DNA of 12,117 nucleotides from Bacillota bacterium. GTDB lineage: Bacteria > Bacillota > Clostridia > Acetivibrionales > DSM-1351. A program made the position numbers and the translations under genes. Below the pieces are notes generated by a model. It worked only from the letters and a program-made list of their open reading frames with translations, ran no database searches and was not told the DNA's origin. The DNA is taken from contig JAEZIV010000073.1 in the NCBI GenBank assembly GCA_023436515.1, positions 1-12,117 on the forward strand. Reading direction: 5' to 3'. Below, piece by piece: positions 1 to 6,193 of this stretch; positions within the stretch are counted from its first letter, which is position 1; each line of letters opens with the position of its first letter.

Positions 1-576
1 GGACTAATCATCCCTATTGGCGAGTGGGTAATGGAGATGGCCTTCAGACAATGCAAGGAGTGGAAGAATTCCGGAACCGATGTGATGATATCCATTAATG
101 TATCCGGCTATCAGCTAGCTCATTCGAATATATTGAATTCTGTAAAAAATACTCTCGAGGCAGCTGCTCTCCCGGCTGAAAATGTAATAATTGAGATTAC
201 CGAAAGTGTGATGCTGGATTTTGAACTGACCTCCAAAATTGTTAAGAACCTAAAGATTATAGGCGTTCGGGTAGCCCTGGATGATTTCGGAACAGGCTAT
301 TCATCATTAGGATTGCTAAAAGGCCTTTCTATAGATATCCTCAAGATTGATTCCTCCTTTATAAAGGATATAGAAGATAACGCCAATAATCTCGAAATTT
401 TGAAGTTAATAATCAACATTGGAGTTACCCTTGGTTTCGACATTGTAATTGAGGGTATAGAGACTCAAAAGCAGGCTGCTTTACTCAGAAATATGAGTTG
501 CCGACTTGGCCAGGGCTATCTTTTCAGCCTCCCTCTTACGGCTGATAAGGTGAGAGCCTACCTCCAGCCGGTGTAA
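1..576 (+). CDS. EAL-domain cyclic-di-GMP phosphodiesterase, 3' part (5' end outside window)
   Basis: The reading frame is open from base 1, and the first ten codons (GLIIPIGEWV) already belong to the EAL fold, so the gene starts to the left of the window. About 191 residues are visible. EAL domains hydrolyse cyclic di-GMP to pGpG in the cytoplasm. Counting from the Met at 31, the conserved metal- and substrate-binding positions are Asn23 (INVSG), Glu55 (EITES), Asp84-Asp85 (DDFGTGYSS), Lys105 (LKID), Glu141 (EGIET) and Gln161 (GQGYLF). All are intact, so this half of the site looks catalytically competent. The EAL signature itself, and any upstream GGDEF, PAS or membrane region, lie outside the window. 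The protein ends soon after the domain, as is usual for EAL proteins. No convincing terminator follows. Confidence 0.93.
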   Translation, partial: GLIIPIGEWVMEMAFRQCKEWKNSGTDVMISINVSGYQLAHSNILNSVKNTLEAAALPAENVIIEITESVMLDFELTSKIVKNLKIIGVRVALDDFGTGYSSLGLLKGLSIDILKIDSSFIKDIEDNANNLEILKLIINIGVTLGFDIVIEGIETQKQAALLRNMSCRLGQGYLFSLPLTADKVRAYLQPV

Positions 577-657
577 TTATATCTCTGCTTTATTCTTATA
601 TTTTATCAATAAAGTCAGACATAACTGGTAATAGCAGGTTATATTAGTAATGTATTA

Positions 658-686
658 TTGAAATTAAAAGGTCATTATGCTATATT
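658..686 (+). promoter_or_regulatory. sigma-A promoter for the ABC-F leader transcript
   Basis: TTGAAA (658-663) is followed after exactly 17 bases by TATATT (681-686), with a TGC extended -10 element at 678-680. Transcription would start near 692-694, giving a leader of about 290 nt before the ABC-F start codon. Such a long leader is typical of inducible ABC-F resistance genes. The call rests on hexamer match and spacing only. Confidence 0.7.
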
Positions 687-717
687 GTTTACAGTATATA
701 TGATGGGAGTTGAAAAG

Positions 718-726
718 ATGAAGTAG
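718..726 (+). CDS. two-codon upstream ORF (Met-Lys-stop) in the ABC-F leader
   Basis: ATG AAG TAG lies about 25 nt after the predicted transcription start. It is preceded by a usable Shine-Dalgarno GGGAG (705-709) at a spacing of 8 nt. ABC-F resistance genes of Gram-positive bacteria are often controlled by ribosome-mediated attenuation. In these systems an antibiotic-stalled ribosome on a very short leader ORF changes the folding of a downstream terminator. This ORF is well placed for that role, but so short an ORF can arise by chance. Confidence 0.35.
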   Translation: MK

Positions 727-864
727 ACCTTTCTTGCAGATTATTTAAGTTACAGAGCTCCGGCGGACATACCGTCTGTTTTATTGTGCTTATTGCAGGA
801 AGGCTAACCTAATTCTTTTGCTCATTATATTCTATCAATCATATTCTATATGTTTGTTTATTCT

Positions 865-902
865 GAGCCACTGGAATTTCCTTTCCTGTGGCTTTGTTAT
901 TT
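865..902 (+). terminator. putative attenuator hairpin in the ABC-F leader
   Basis: AGCCAC (866-871) pairs with GTGGCT (888-893). After a single T-T mismatch, GGAA (873-876) pairs with TTCC (883-886), leaving a 6-nt loop. The stem is followed by TTGTTATTT, a weak U-rich tail. A competing pairing is possible between CAGGAA (796-801) and TTCCTG (883-888). It would open the stem and could act as an antiterminator. The position between the two-codon ORF and the ABC-F start fits conditional termination. Only structure by eye supports this. Confidence 0.45.
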
Positions 903-984
903 CCCACGAAAAACGTTGAAGCTTACAATAAGGGCACACTGGTACGCCGGCGCTACTGATTCCGTATACGAGGAGGGCGACATT

Positions 985-2478
985 ATGTCTTTAATAAATG
1001 TTTCTAAACTTACTTTTGCTTATGATGGCAGCTACGATAATATTTTTGAGAATGTAAGCTTTCAGATAGATTCTGATTGGAAGCTTGGTTTTACAGGCAG
1101 GAATGGCAGAGGTAAAACTACCTTTCTTAACCTGCTGCTAGGCAAATATGAATATAGCGGAAATATATCCGCCAGTGTTGATTTTCAATACTTTCCTTTC
1201 GAGGTAAAAGACAGCCGGTTAAATACAATTGATATTATCGAAGAGATCTGTCCCGATTACATTCATTGGGAGGTTATGCGAGAATTATCTCTCCTTGAGG
1301 TTTCCGAAGACGTTTTATATCGGCCCTTTAGTACTCTTTCAAACGGTGAGCGGACAAAGCTACTTCTGGCTGCCTTATTCCTCAAGGAAAACAGCTTTTT
1401 GTTAATTGACGAACCTACAAACCACCTTGATATGAAGGGCAGAGAAATTGTCAGTGACTATCTTCGTTCAAAGCAGGGGTTCATACTGGTATCTCACGAC
1501 AGAGCCTTTCTGGACAATTGTGTTGATCATATATTATCAATAAACAAAACAAACATCCAAGTCCAAAGAGGGAACTTTTCCTCCTGGTGGCAAAACAAAG
1601 AAATGCAGGACAGCTATGAGCTGGCCGAAAACGAAAAGCTTCAAAGGGATATAAAGCACCTTACTGCCGCCGCCAGACGCACAAAAGATTGGTCTGATAG
1701 GGCTGAAGCAAAGAAAATAGGCTTTGATCCCACTATAAGTGAAAAGAACATTGGCCGAAGATCTTATCAGGGTGCAAAGTCTAAAAAAATGATGAGCCGC
1801 GCAAAAGCTATTGAAGCAAGACAGAACTCTGCCATAGAAGAAAAGTCCAAGCTCCTGAAAAATATTGAGAGCTCTGAAAAGCTAAAAATTCAGCAGCTTT
1901 CCCATCATGCCCAAAGGCTGGTGGAATTAGAGGGAGTAAGTATTTTTTACGGTGAAAAGGCTGCCTGCCAAAATGTAAATCTAAGTATTGAGAAAGGTGA
2001 CAGAATAGCCCTTAGCGGGAAAAACGGAGCAGGAAAATCCAGTCTCATAAAGCTGATCTGCGGGGATAGCCTTGAGTATACCGGCACCTTCAGAATAGCC
2101 AGTCAGCTTAAAATATCCTACGTTACACAGGATACCTCCTATTTGACAGGTAATCTAACCGACTACGCCAGGGAAAATGCTATAGACGAAAGCCTATTTA
2201 AGGCTATTCTCAGAAAACTCGACTTTTCAAGAATACAGTTTGAAAAGGATATGTCCGAATTTAGCGGAGGGCAGAAGAAAAAAGTTCTTATTGCCAAGAG
2301 TCTATGTGAAAAGGTTCACCTGCATATCTGGGACGAACCCTTGAACTTCATCGATGTTATATCTCGTATGCAGATAGAAGAGCTGCTTTTAGAATATACT
2401 CCCACCATTCTGTTTGTCGAGCACGATATTGAGTTTCGTAAAAATATAGCAACTAAAATACTCGAACTGGGCTCTTAG
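985..2478 (+). CDS. ABC-F ribosomal protection protein, Lsa/CplR-like
   Basis: This cytoplasmic protein of 497 residues has two ATP-binding cassettes and no membrane segments, as expected for ABC-F proteins. Resistance members bind the ribosomal E site and dislodge antibiotics from the peptidyl-transferase centre. Cassette 1 shows Walker A GRNGRGKT (38-45), signature LSNGER (118-123), Walker B LLIDEP (139-144) and the SHD switch (170-172). Cassette 2 shows Walker A GKNGAGKS (345-352), SGGQ (427-430), WDEP (449-452) and EHD (479-481). Between them lies a basic, helical linker (about 185-310), which is the antibiotic-resistance region. The opening (DWKLGFTGRNGRGKTT), the WDEPLNFID motif and the length are those of the Lsa/Vga/CplR branch (lincosamide, pleuromutilin, streptogramin A). 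An upstream in-frame ATG at 850 exists, but AGGAGG at 971-976 with 8-nt spacing fixes the start at 985. The leader suggests antibiotic-inducible attenuation. The drug spectrum cannot be read from sequence. Confidence 0.93.
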   Translation: MSLINVSKLTFAYDGSYDNIFENVSFQIDSDWKLGFTGRNGRGKTTFLNLLLGKYEYSGNISASVDFQYFPFEVKDSRLNTIDIIEEICPDYIHWEVMRELSLLEVSEDVLYRPFSTLSNGERTKLLLAALFLKENSFLLIDEPTNHLDMKGREIVSDYLRSKQGFILVSHDRAFLDNCVDHILSINKTNIQVQRGNFSSWWQNKEMQDSYELAENEKLQRDIKHLTAAARRTKDWSDRAEAKKIGFDPTISEKNIGRRSYQGAKSKKMMSRAKAIEARQNSAIEEKSKLLKNIESSEKLKIQQLSHHAQRLVELEGVSIFYGEKAACQNVNLSIEKGDRIALSGKNGAGKSSLIKLICGDSLEYTGTFRIASQLKISYVTQDTSYLTGNLTDYARENAIDESLFKAILRKLDFSRIQFEKDMSEFSGGQKKKVLIAKSLCEKVHLHIWDEPLNFIDVISRMQIEELLLEYTPTILFVEHDIEFRKNIATKILELGS

Positions 2479-2488
2479 CTTTTGTCTT

Positions 2489-2536
2489 GTCGTAAGAACG
2501 ACTGGCGTGCTCCAGCTTCGCTGGACACATGGCGTA
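2489..2536. repeat. small palindromic element after the ABC-F gene
   Basis: Two hairpins lie back to back just after the ABC-F stop. The first is GTCGT-AAGA-ACGAC (2489-2502). The second is TCCAGC-TTC-GCTGGA (2511-2525), extended by GTG/CAC outer pairs with one bulged C. The second is bracketed by two direct copies of TGGCGT (2503-2508 and 2531-2536). It lacks a U-tract, so it is not itself a terminator. It resembles small dispersed palindromic repeats found in intergenic DNA, but copy number cannot be judged from one window. Confidence 0.4.
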
Positions 2537-2540
2537 CTTC

Positions 2541-2592
2541 AAAAAGGGATTTGTATGCTTGCTTCTCATACAAATCCCTTTATTTATAAAGT
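2541..2592. terminator. strong bidirectional intrinsic terminator
   Basis: AAAGGGATTTGTATG (2543-2557) is perfectly complementary to 2567-2581, giving a 15-bp stem with a 9-nt loop. On the + strand it is followed by TTTATTTAT. On the - strand the opposite side gives a run of five T. It therefore ends the ABC-F transcript and the convergent dehydrogenase transcript. Confidence 0.85.
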
Positions 2593-2630
2593 TCACATCA
2601 GTGTCAACATGGGCTTAAGCCGTCAGCCTC

Positions 2631-3533
2631 TTACTTGGTCCACACAACCGATGGGTCTATACTCTTTAGGTCCTTTGAACAGGTAAAGGCCATAGCCCCG
2701 GCAAGCTCCTCTGTAATGCTCCTTATCTTATCCTCGACCCCGGTAGCTCCTCCTTCACTGAGGGGAGGCATCAGCGCCCGTCCAACAGATACTGCTGTTG
2801 CACCCAGAGCAAGGGCTTTGAAAACATCCATTCCATTTGAAACTCCACAGTCAACGAATATTGGTATGCTGCCATTTACCAGCTTTGCAATTTTGGGAAG
2901 TATCTTTAGCGGTGGAACAGCAAAATCCATTATGCCATGATGATGTGATACAACAATACCCTTCACTCCGGCCTCAAGGCATTTGTAGGCATCCTGCTCG
3001 CTAAGCACACCTTTAATAATGAAGGGCAGCTTTGTTGCATTTACAAAGCTTTTGATTTCCTCAAAGGATTTACCCGTCATTGGCAGCCCCAGAACATTAT
3101 CATATTGCCCCTTGCGATTAAAGGAATGATCAATATCCATGCCAACGGCAAAGGCACCGTTCTTTTCAGCATGCTCAATTTTTTTGAATATCACCTTGTT
3201 ATCAGCATGAGGCTTAATAATTTTTATTGTCCTGGCTCCGGTTGCAATTATCCCCTCAAGTTCGGCTTCTTCTCCCATACCGATCCACATTACAGCCTTG
3301 GCAGCACAGACCCCCTTTGCCATTTCAACCGAGCCATTAGGACGACATCCGTCCAGGTGTGACAATGCAGCTGTCATTACAGGTGTTGAAAAGGTTTCTC
3401 CATAAAGATCAAGTGTGGTGGACGGTATTACCGAGTCAATGTGCCTCATTTCCAGTAAGATTGAATCGAAATACTCACGAGTGATTTGATTTGAATCGCC
3501 GGCTTTACATTTTTGCTGTGTGTTTTGTTCCAT
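2631..3533 (-). CDS. FMN-dependent alpha-hydroxy-acid dehydrogenase-like protein (variant active site)
   Basis: This 300-residue TIM-barrel protein is of the lactate oxidase / glycolate oxidase superfamily, which oxidises L-2-hydroxy acids to 2-oxo acids using FMN. It shows the family order: an N-terminal STTLDLYGETFSTPVMTAAL segment, the FMN-contacting IKGVLS lysine (Lys174), the active-site region VVSHHHG (194-200), and the phosphate-binding FVDCGVSNG (226-234) and SVGRAL (249-254). Classical members have SNHGGRQLD at the active site. Here the catalytic His position is kept (His198), but the substrate-carboxylate Arg is replaced (Ile201). The protein is also shorter at the N terminus than the usual 350-390 residues, so the substrate is uncertain. 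GGGAGGG (complement of 3541-3547), 7 nt before the ATG, supports the start. It is a single-gene unit convergent with the ABC-F gene. No convincing promoter was identified. Confidence 0.82.
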   Translation of the reverse strand: MEQNTQQKCKAGDSNQITREYFDSILLEMRHIDSVIPSTTLDLYGETFSTPVMTAALSHLDGCRPNGSVEMAKGVCAAKAVMWIGMGEEAELEGIIATGARTIKIIKPHADNKVIFKKIEHAEKNGAFAVGMDIDHSFNRKGQYDNVLGLPMTGKSFEEIKSFVNATKLPFIIKGVLSEQDAYKCLEAGVKGIVVSHHHGIMDFAVPPLKILPKIAKLVNGSIPIFVDCGVSNGMDVFKALALGATAVSVGRALMPPLSEGGATGVEDKIRSITEELAGAMAFTCSKDLKSIDPSVVWTK

Positions 3534-3762
3534 TTATTTTCCCTCCCAGGAGCTAGATTTTTAGTTGCAGTTTACGTTAATACCTGCATACCCATAAACA
3601 CTATGTATATACCCTAAAACAGGGGACAATAACGGAATTTATCCTTATATTCCAGCTTATTCTTGATCAAATTTATGTTCTCTTTGTATGTCAAATAACA
3701 ATAACCGTAAGCTTTGTGTTATTTCAATGATAATTTTCAGCTATAATAGTTTTCTATATTGA

Positions 3763-4011
3763 CCAACCATTTGCTTTACAAATACACTAAAAAGGAATAC
3801 TTTTGAAGATAAAACAGAATTGTGCCAGACTATTGTGATAACCGAAGATACCGTAAATTGCTATAACATATGGGATCATTTCTTTACAAAGGAATCCCTG
3901 ATATCAGAGCTTAAGCCCATAGGCTTCCGTTTATATGAATTTTTTGGTGATGTTGCCGGTAAGGAAATTGCTGATTCCGACGAGACTATATGTGGTGTTT
4001 TCACAAAGTAG
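3763..4011 (+). pseudogene. C-terminal remnant of a SAM-dependent methyltransferase gene
   Basis: The frame opens after a stop at 3760-3762 and reads about 82 codons to TAG at 4009-4011, with no ATG and no ribosome binding site. From about 3802 it reads like the end of a class I methyltransferase: FEDKTELCQTIVITEDTV, then NIWDHFFTKESLISELKPIG, then FEFFGDV-like YEFFGDVAGKE and a terminal ICGVFTK. The preceding SAM-binding half (motif I GxGxG) is absent, and 3534-3762 shows no coding sequence on this strand. This is most simply a gene whose 5' two-thirds was deleted, with the 3' end and its downstream hairpin left behind. The family assignment is from remembered tail motifs and is moderate. 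Confidence 0.6.
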
Positions 4012-4075
4012 TTTCATCAGATAGTTTGAGAATCGCCACGTTGTAATGAATTTCATGTTCGACAAATAGGAAGCA

Positions 4076-4126
4076 CTCCTTTCTGGTTAAGAATCTAAGT
4101 ATTGACCAGAAAGGAGATATTTATTT
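4076..4126 (+). terminator. hairpin terminator downstream of the methyltransferase remnant
   Basis: CTCCTTTCTGGTT (4076-4088) pairs with GACCAGAAAGGAG (4104-4116): twelve Watson-Crick pairs plus a G-T wobble at the loop end, with a 15-nt loop. An ATATTTATTTA tail follows on the + strand. It probably ended the now broken methyltransferase gene. The rest of 4012-4340 holds no gene I can support. Confidence 0.65.
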
Positions 4127-4340
4127 AGGCATCTTCGTTTCTAACTTCTTCCTCACCACTATCCTCTACATGTCCCAATATTTAACTTATGTTTCAATTA
4201 TAATTAAAAATTTTCTCTCACAAATAATTATTTAATGATTATCAATGAAATCAATCTCTGATTTTGGCTAAAAGCATACGTGTTTATTGCATAAAGCTGC
4301 TGTTTTATATTACAAACTATGTATTCTTAGTAGTATCATT

Positions 4341-5810
4341 TTATGAAGTTTTAAGGATTCCATATTTTTTGTTGGCTTCGTTAGGTATGAGCACATGATT
4401 TTCATCAAGTACAGTTATAAAACCGTACTTAATTGGTATTACAACCTTACCTGTTTTATCTACTATACCATGTTTATAATCATAAATACCACTCCCCGAT
4501 TTAACCCCTACTACACAGTATCCATTATTTAATGCCTCTGCTCGAGGGTATTTGACTGGAATAACTTCTTTGCCTTTCTTATCTATGAACCCATATTTAA
4601 CATTGCTGTACTGACCTTTTCCCACCTGGGCTATACCATCTTTAAACTCAAAGGCTATATCGTATTTTAATGGTACAACCACCTTGCCTGTTACATCAAC
4701 AAAACCAGAGTAATTTCGGTAAGGGTCAGTTTTCCGTACACCTATTAAACCTTCTCTTAAGGGACTTATGGAATAATAGGTAGGCGGAATTATTTGCTTA
4801 CCCTTTAGATCAAATAACCCGGCCTTAACTCCATAAGCACTTCTATCCGCCCCATATTGTTCAACGTATATGTAAACTTTATCCCCTTCATTTAACCTGA
4901 TAAGATCATACTTTAATGGAATTATTTCTTTTCCATTCATATCAACAACACCATATCTCGCCTCTGTGTATTCACCCTTACCTACTACCATAAGTCCATT
5001 AGTTAAGCTCCAAAATTTATCATATTTGTTCACAAAGAGTTCTTTGCCTTTTTTATCAATAAAGTAATCCTTATAACCATACTTCGGAACATTGGATACT
5101 TGAGCAACTCCATTTATAAAGGGTTGTGCGTTAGTGAATTTTAAAGGTATAACAATTTTACCTGTCTTATCTATATAACCATATAAATGATTCAAGCCAA
5201 CTTTTTCACCCATATGAACCGCTGCATAGCCCTCACTGAAATCATCACCAAAGCTATAATTTAGGGGTATTACCTCATTTCCATCTTTATCAATATACCC
5301 ATATTTTATATCCGGGTAGCTTCCCATGCTTACCCTAGCTAAGCCATCGCTAAATGAATGTACATAATCATAATCAAGCTTTTTTTCTACCCCGGATTTG
5401 CTAAGCAGAAACCATTGCTTGTCTACTCTTGCCGTTGCAACTCCATTTGAAAATTCAGGCATTTGATCATATTTTGCAGGAATGATTTCTTTTCCTTTTT
5501 TATCAATAAAGCCAAATGTATATTGATAACTAGTATCTTCCTTCATTACAGGTGCCAATCCATCTTCAAAAGGATATATTTCCTTGTATTTAGGCGGCAA
5601 TACTACTTTCCCTTTCGTATCAATAATTCCCCATCGTTCATTAAGAGATACTTTTAACAGGCCTTCACCTATAGAATAAACTCCGTCATATTTCACCCAT
5701 ATTATGTCCGACTCTTTGATTACTTTTTGTGCACTGACAGCAGATGTAAAAGTGCATAAAGTCATTACTAAGCATAGTATTAGTAGTACAAATCTTTTTA
5801 CGAAGTTCAA
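4341..5810 (-). CDS. exported WG-repeat protein
   Basis: This protein of 489 residues starts with a Sec signal peptide: basic MNFVKRF, a hydrophobic core of about 17 residues, and a likely cleavage after AVSA (residue 27). The rest is about eleven tandem copies, each of roughly 40 residues, of the WG beta repeat (pattern YGFIDKKGKEVIPLKYD..FxxGxAxV), ending in a half repeat. Only the first copy has a literal WG; most read YG, FG or SG. WG repeats are common in clostridial exported and surface proteins, but their biochemical role is not established. There is no LPXTG, S-layer or lipobox motif, so it is probably secreted or loosely wall-bound. The start codon is TTG, well supported by AGGAGG (complement of 5819-5824) at 8-nt spacing. 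It is divergent from the esterase-like gene and, like it, clearly AT-richer than the genes further right. Confidence 0.85.
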   Translation of the reverse strand: MNFVKRFVLLILCLVMTLCTFTSAVSAQKVIKESDIIWVKYDGVYSIGEGLLKVSLNERWGIIDTKGKVVLPPKYKEIYPFEDGLAPVMKEDTSYQYTFGFIDKKGKEIIPAKYDQMPEFSNGVATARVDKQWFLLSKSGVEKKLDYDYVHSFSDGLARVSMGSYPDIKYGYIDKDGNEVIPLNYSFGDDFSEGYAAVHMGEKVGLNHLYGYIDKTGKIVIPLKFTNAQPFINGVAQVSNVPKYGYKDYFIDKKGKELFVNKYDKFWSLTNGLMVVGKGEYTEARYGVVDMNGKEIIPLKYDLIRLNEGDKVYIYVEQYGADRSAYGVKAGLFDLKGKQIIPPTYYSISPLREGLIGVRKTDPYRNYSGFVDVTGKVVVPLKYDIAFEFKDGIAQVGKGQYSNVKYGFIDKKGKEVIPVKYPRAEALNNGYCVVGVKSGSGIYDYKHGIVDKTGKVVIPIKYGFITVLDENHVLIPNEANKKYGILKTS

Positions 5811-5904
5811 ATGGCAATCCTCCTGTTTTATTAGTATGAGTAGTATAATAAAATTATTCGATACACATTCTGTAAACTCCTTCTTTATTTGAAATTTAGG
5901 TTGA

Positions 5905-5997
5905 ATAAAATCAGGAACGTTGATTTCCTTTGAAAAACAAAGCTATGAAAGAGCTGGACAGGAGAATGAACCTATTATTAGAGTATTGAAGGGATAG
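5905..5997 (+). pseudogene. possible 3' remnant of an unidentified gene
   Basis: An open stretch of 30 codons between stops at 5902-5904 and 5995-5997 has coding-like composition (SFEKQSYERAGQENEPIIRV). Its stop codon overlaps the start of a terminator-like hairpin, the arrangement seen at real gene ends. It has no start codon or ribosome binding site. I do not recognise the family, and chance cannot be excluded. Confidence 0.22.
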
Positions 5998-6025
5998 CCT
6001 ATTAGTGGGTATCCCTTCTTGTTAT
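5989..6025 (+). terminator. terminator-like hairpin between the divergent exported-protein genes
   Basis: AAGGGATA (5989-5996) pairs with TATCCCTT (6010-6017). After a G-G mismatch, CC pairs with GG around a 7-nt loop. The tail CTTGTTATC is only moderately T-rich. No intact gene precedes it on the + strand, so it probably belonged to a lost gene. It may also shield the esterase promoter from read-through. Confidence 0.45.
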
Positions 6026-6102
6026 CAACTGCGTGGTTCATCACATGAATAAATCTCAAAGCAAATCTCCTTGTTTATATGTAAAAATTTTCGCAAATGT
6101 AG

Positions 6103-6108
6103 TATAAT
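6103..6108 (+). promoter_or_regulatory. candidate -10 element for the esterase-like gene
   Basis: A perfect TATAAT lies 85 nt upstream of the start codon. The base window 17 nt further upstream reads TGTAAA (6080-6085), only a partial -35 match, so an activator or another sigma factor may be involved. The region 5825-6193 otherwise holds only the remnant and hairpin listed separately. Confidence 0.35.
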
Positions 6109-6193
6109 ACCTACATTATTTAATACATTTTATGTTAATTGATGCACTTTGATTTTTATTTAGTAATACAAAAATATGACAAGGAGATATCTA

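Noticed and set aside
615..645. Weak dyad after the EAL gene (ATAAC / GTTAT)
   Set aside because: The stem needs a bulge and has no T-run, so it is not a credible terminator.
2612..2621. Ten-base palindrome GGCTTAAGCC just after the dehydrogenase stop
   Set aside because: Too short and isolated to assign a role. The adjacent 15-bp hairpin explains termination.
2635..3362. Plus-strand frames opposite the dehydrogenase gene
   Set aside because: They are antisense shadows. The minus-strand protein has clear FMN-barrel motifs and a good ribosome binding site.
3742..3747. TATAAT upstream of the methyltransferase remnant
   Set aside because: No -35 at 16-18 nt and no intact gene downstream. Such hexamers are frequent in AT-rich DNA.
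4125..4181. Eighteen-codon minus-strand frame with an acidic tail-like sequence (LGHVEDSGEEEVRNEDA)
   Set aside because: Too short, with a stop on both sides, no start signal and no recognised family. It may be a fossil protein end but I cannot support it.
5463..5892. Plus-strand frames opposite the WG-repeat gene
   Set aside because: Low-complexity Phe/Ile-rich translations are typical of antisense of Lys/Asp-rich genes, and there are no ribosome binding sites.
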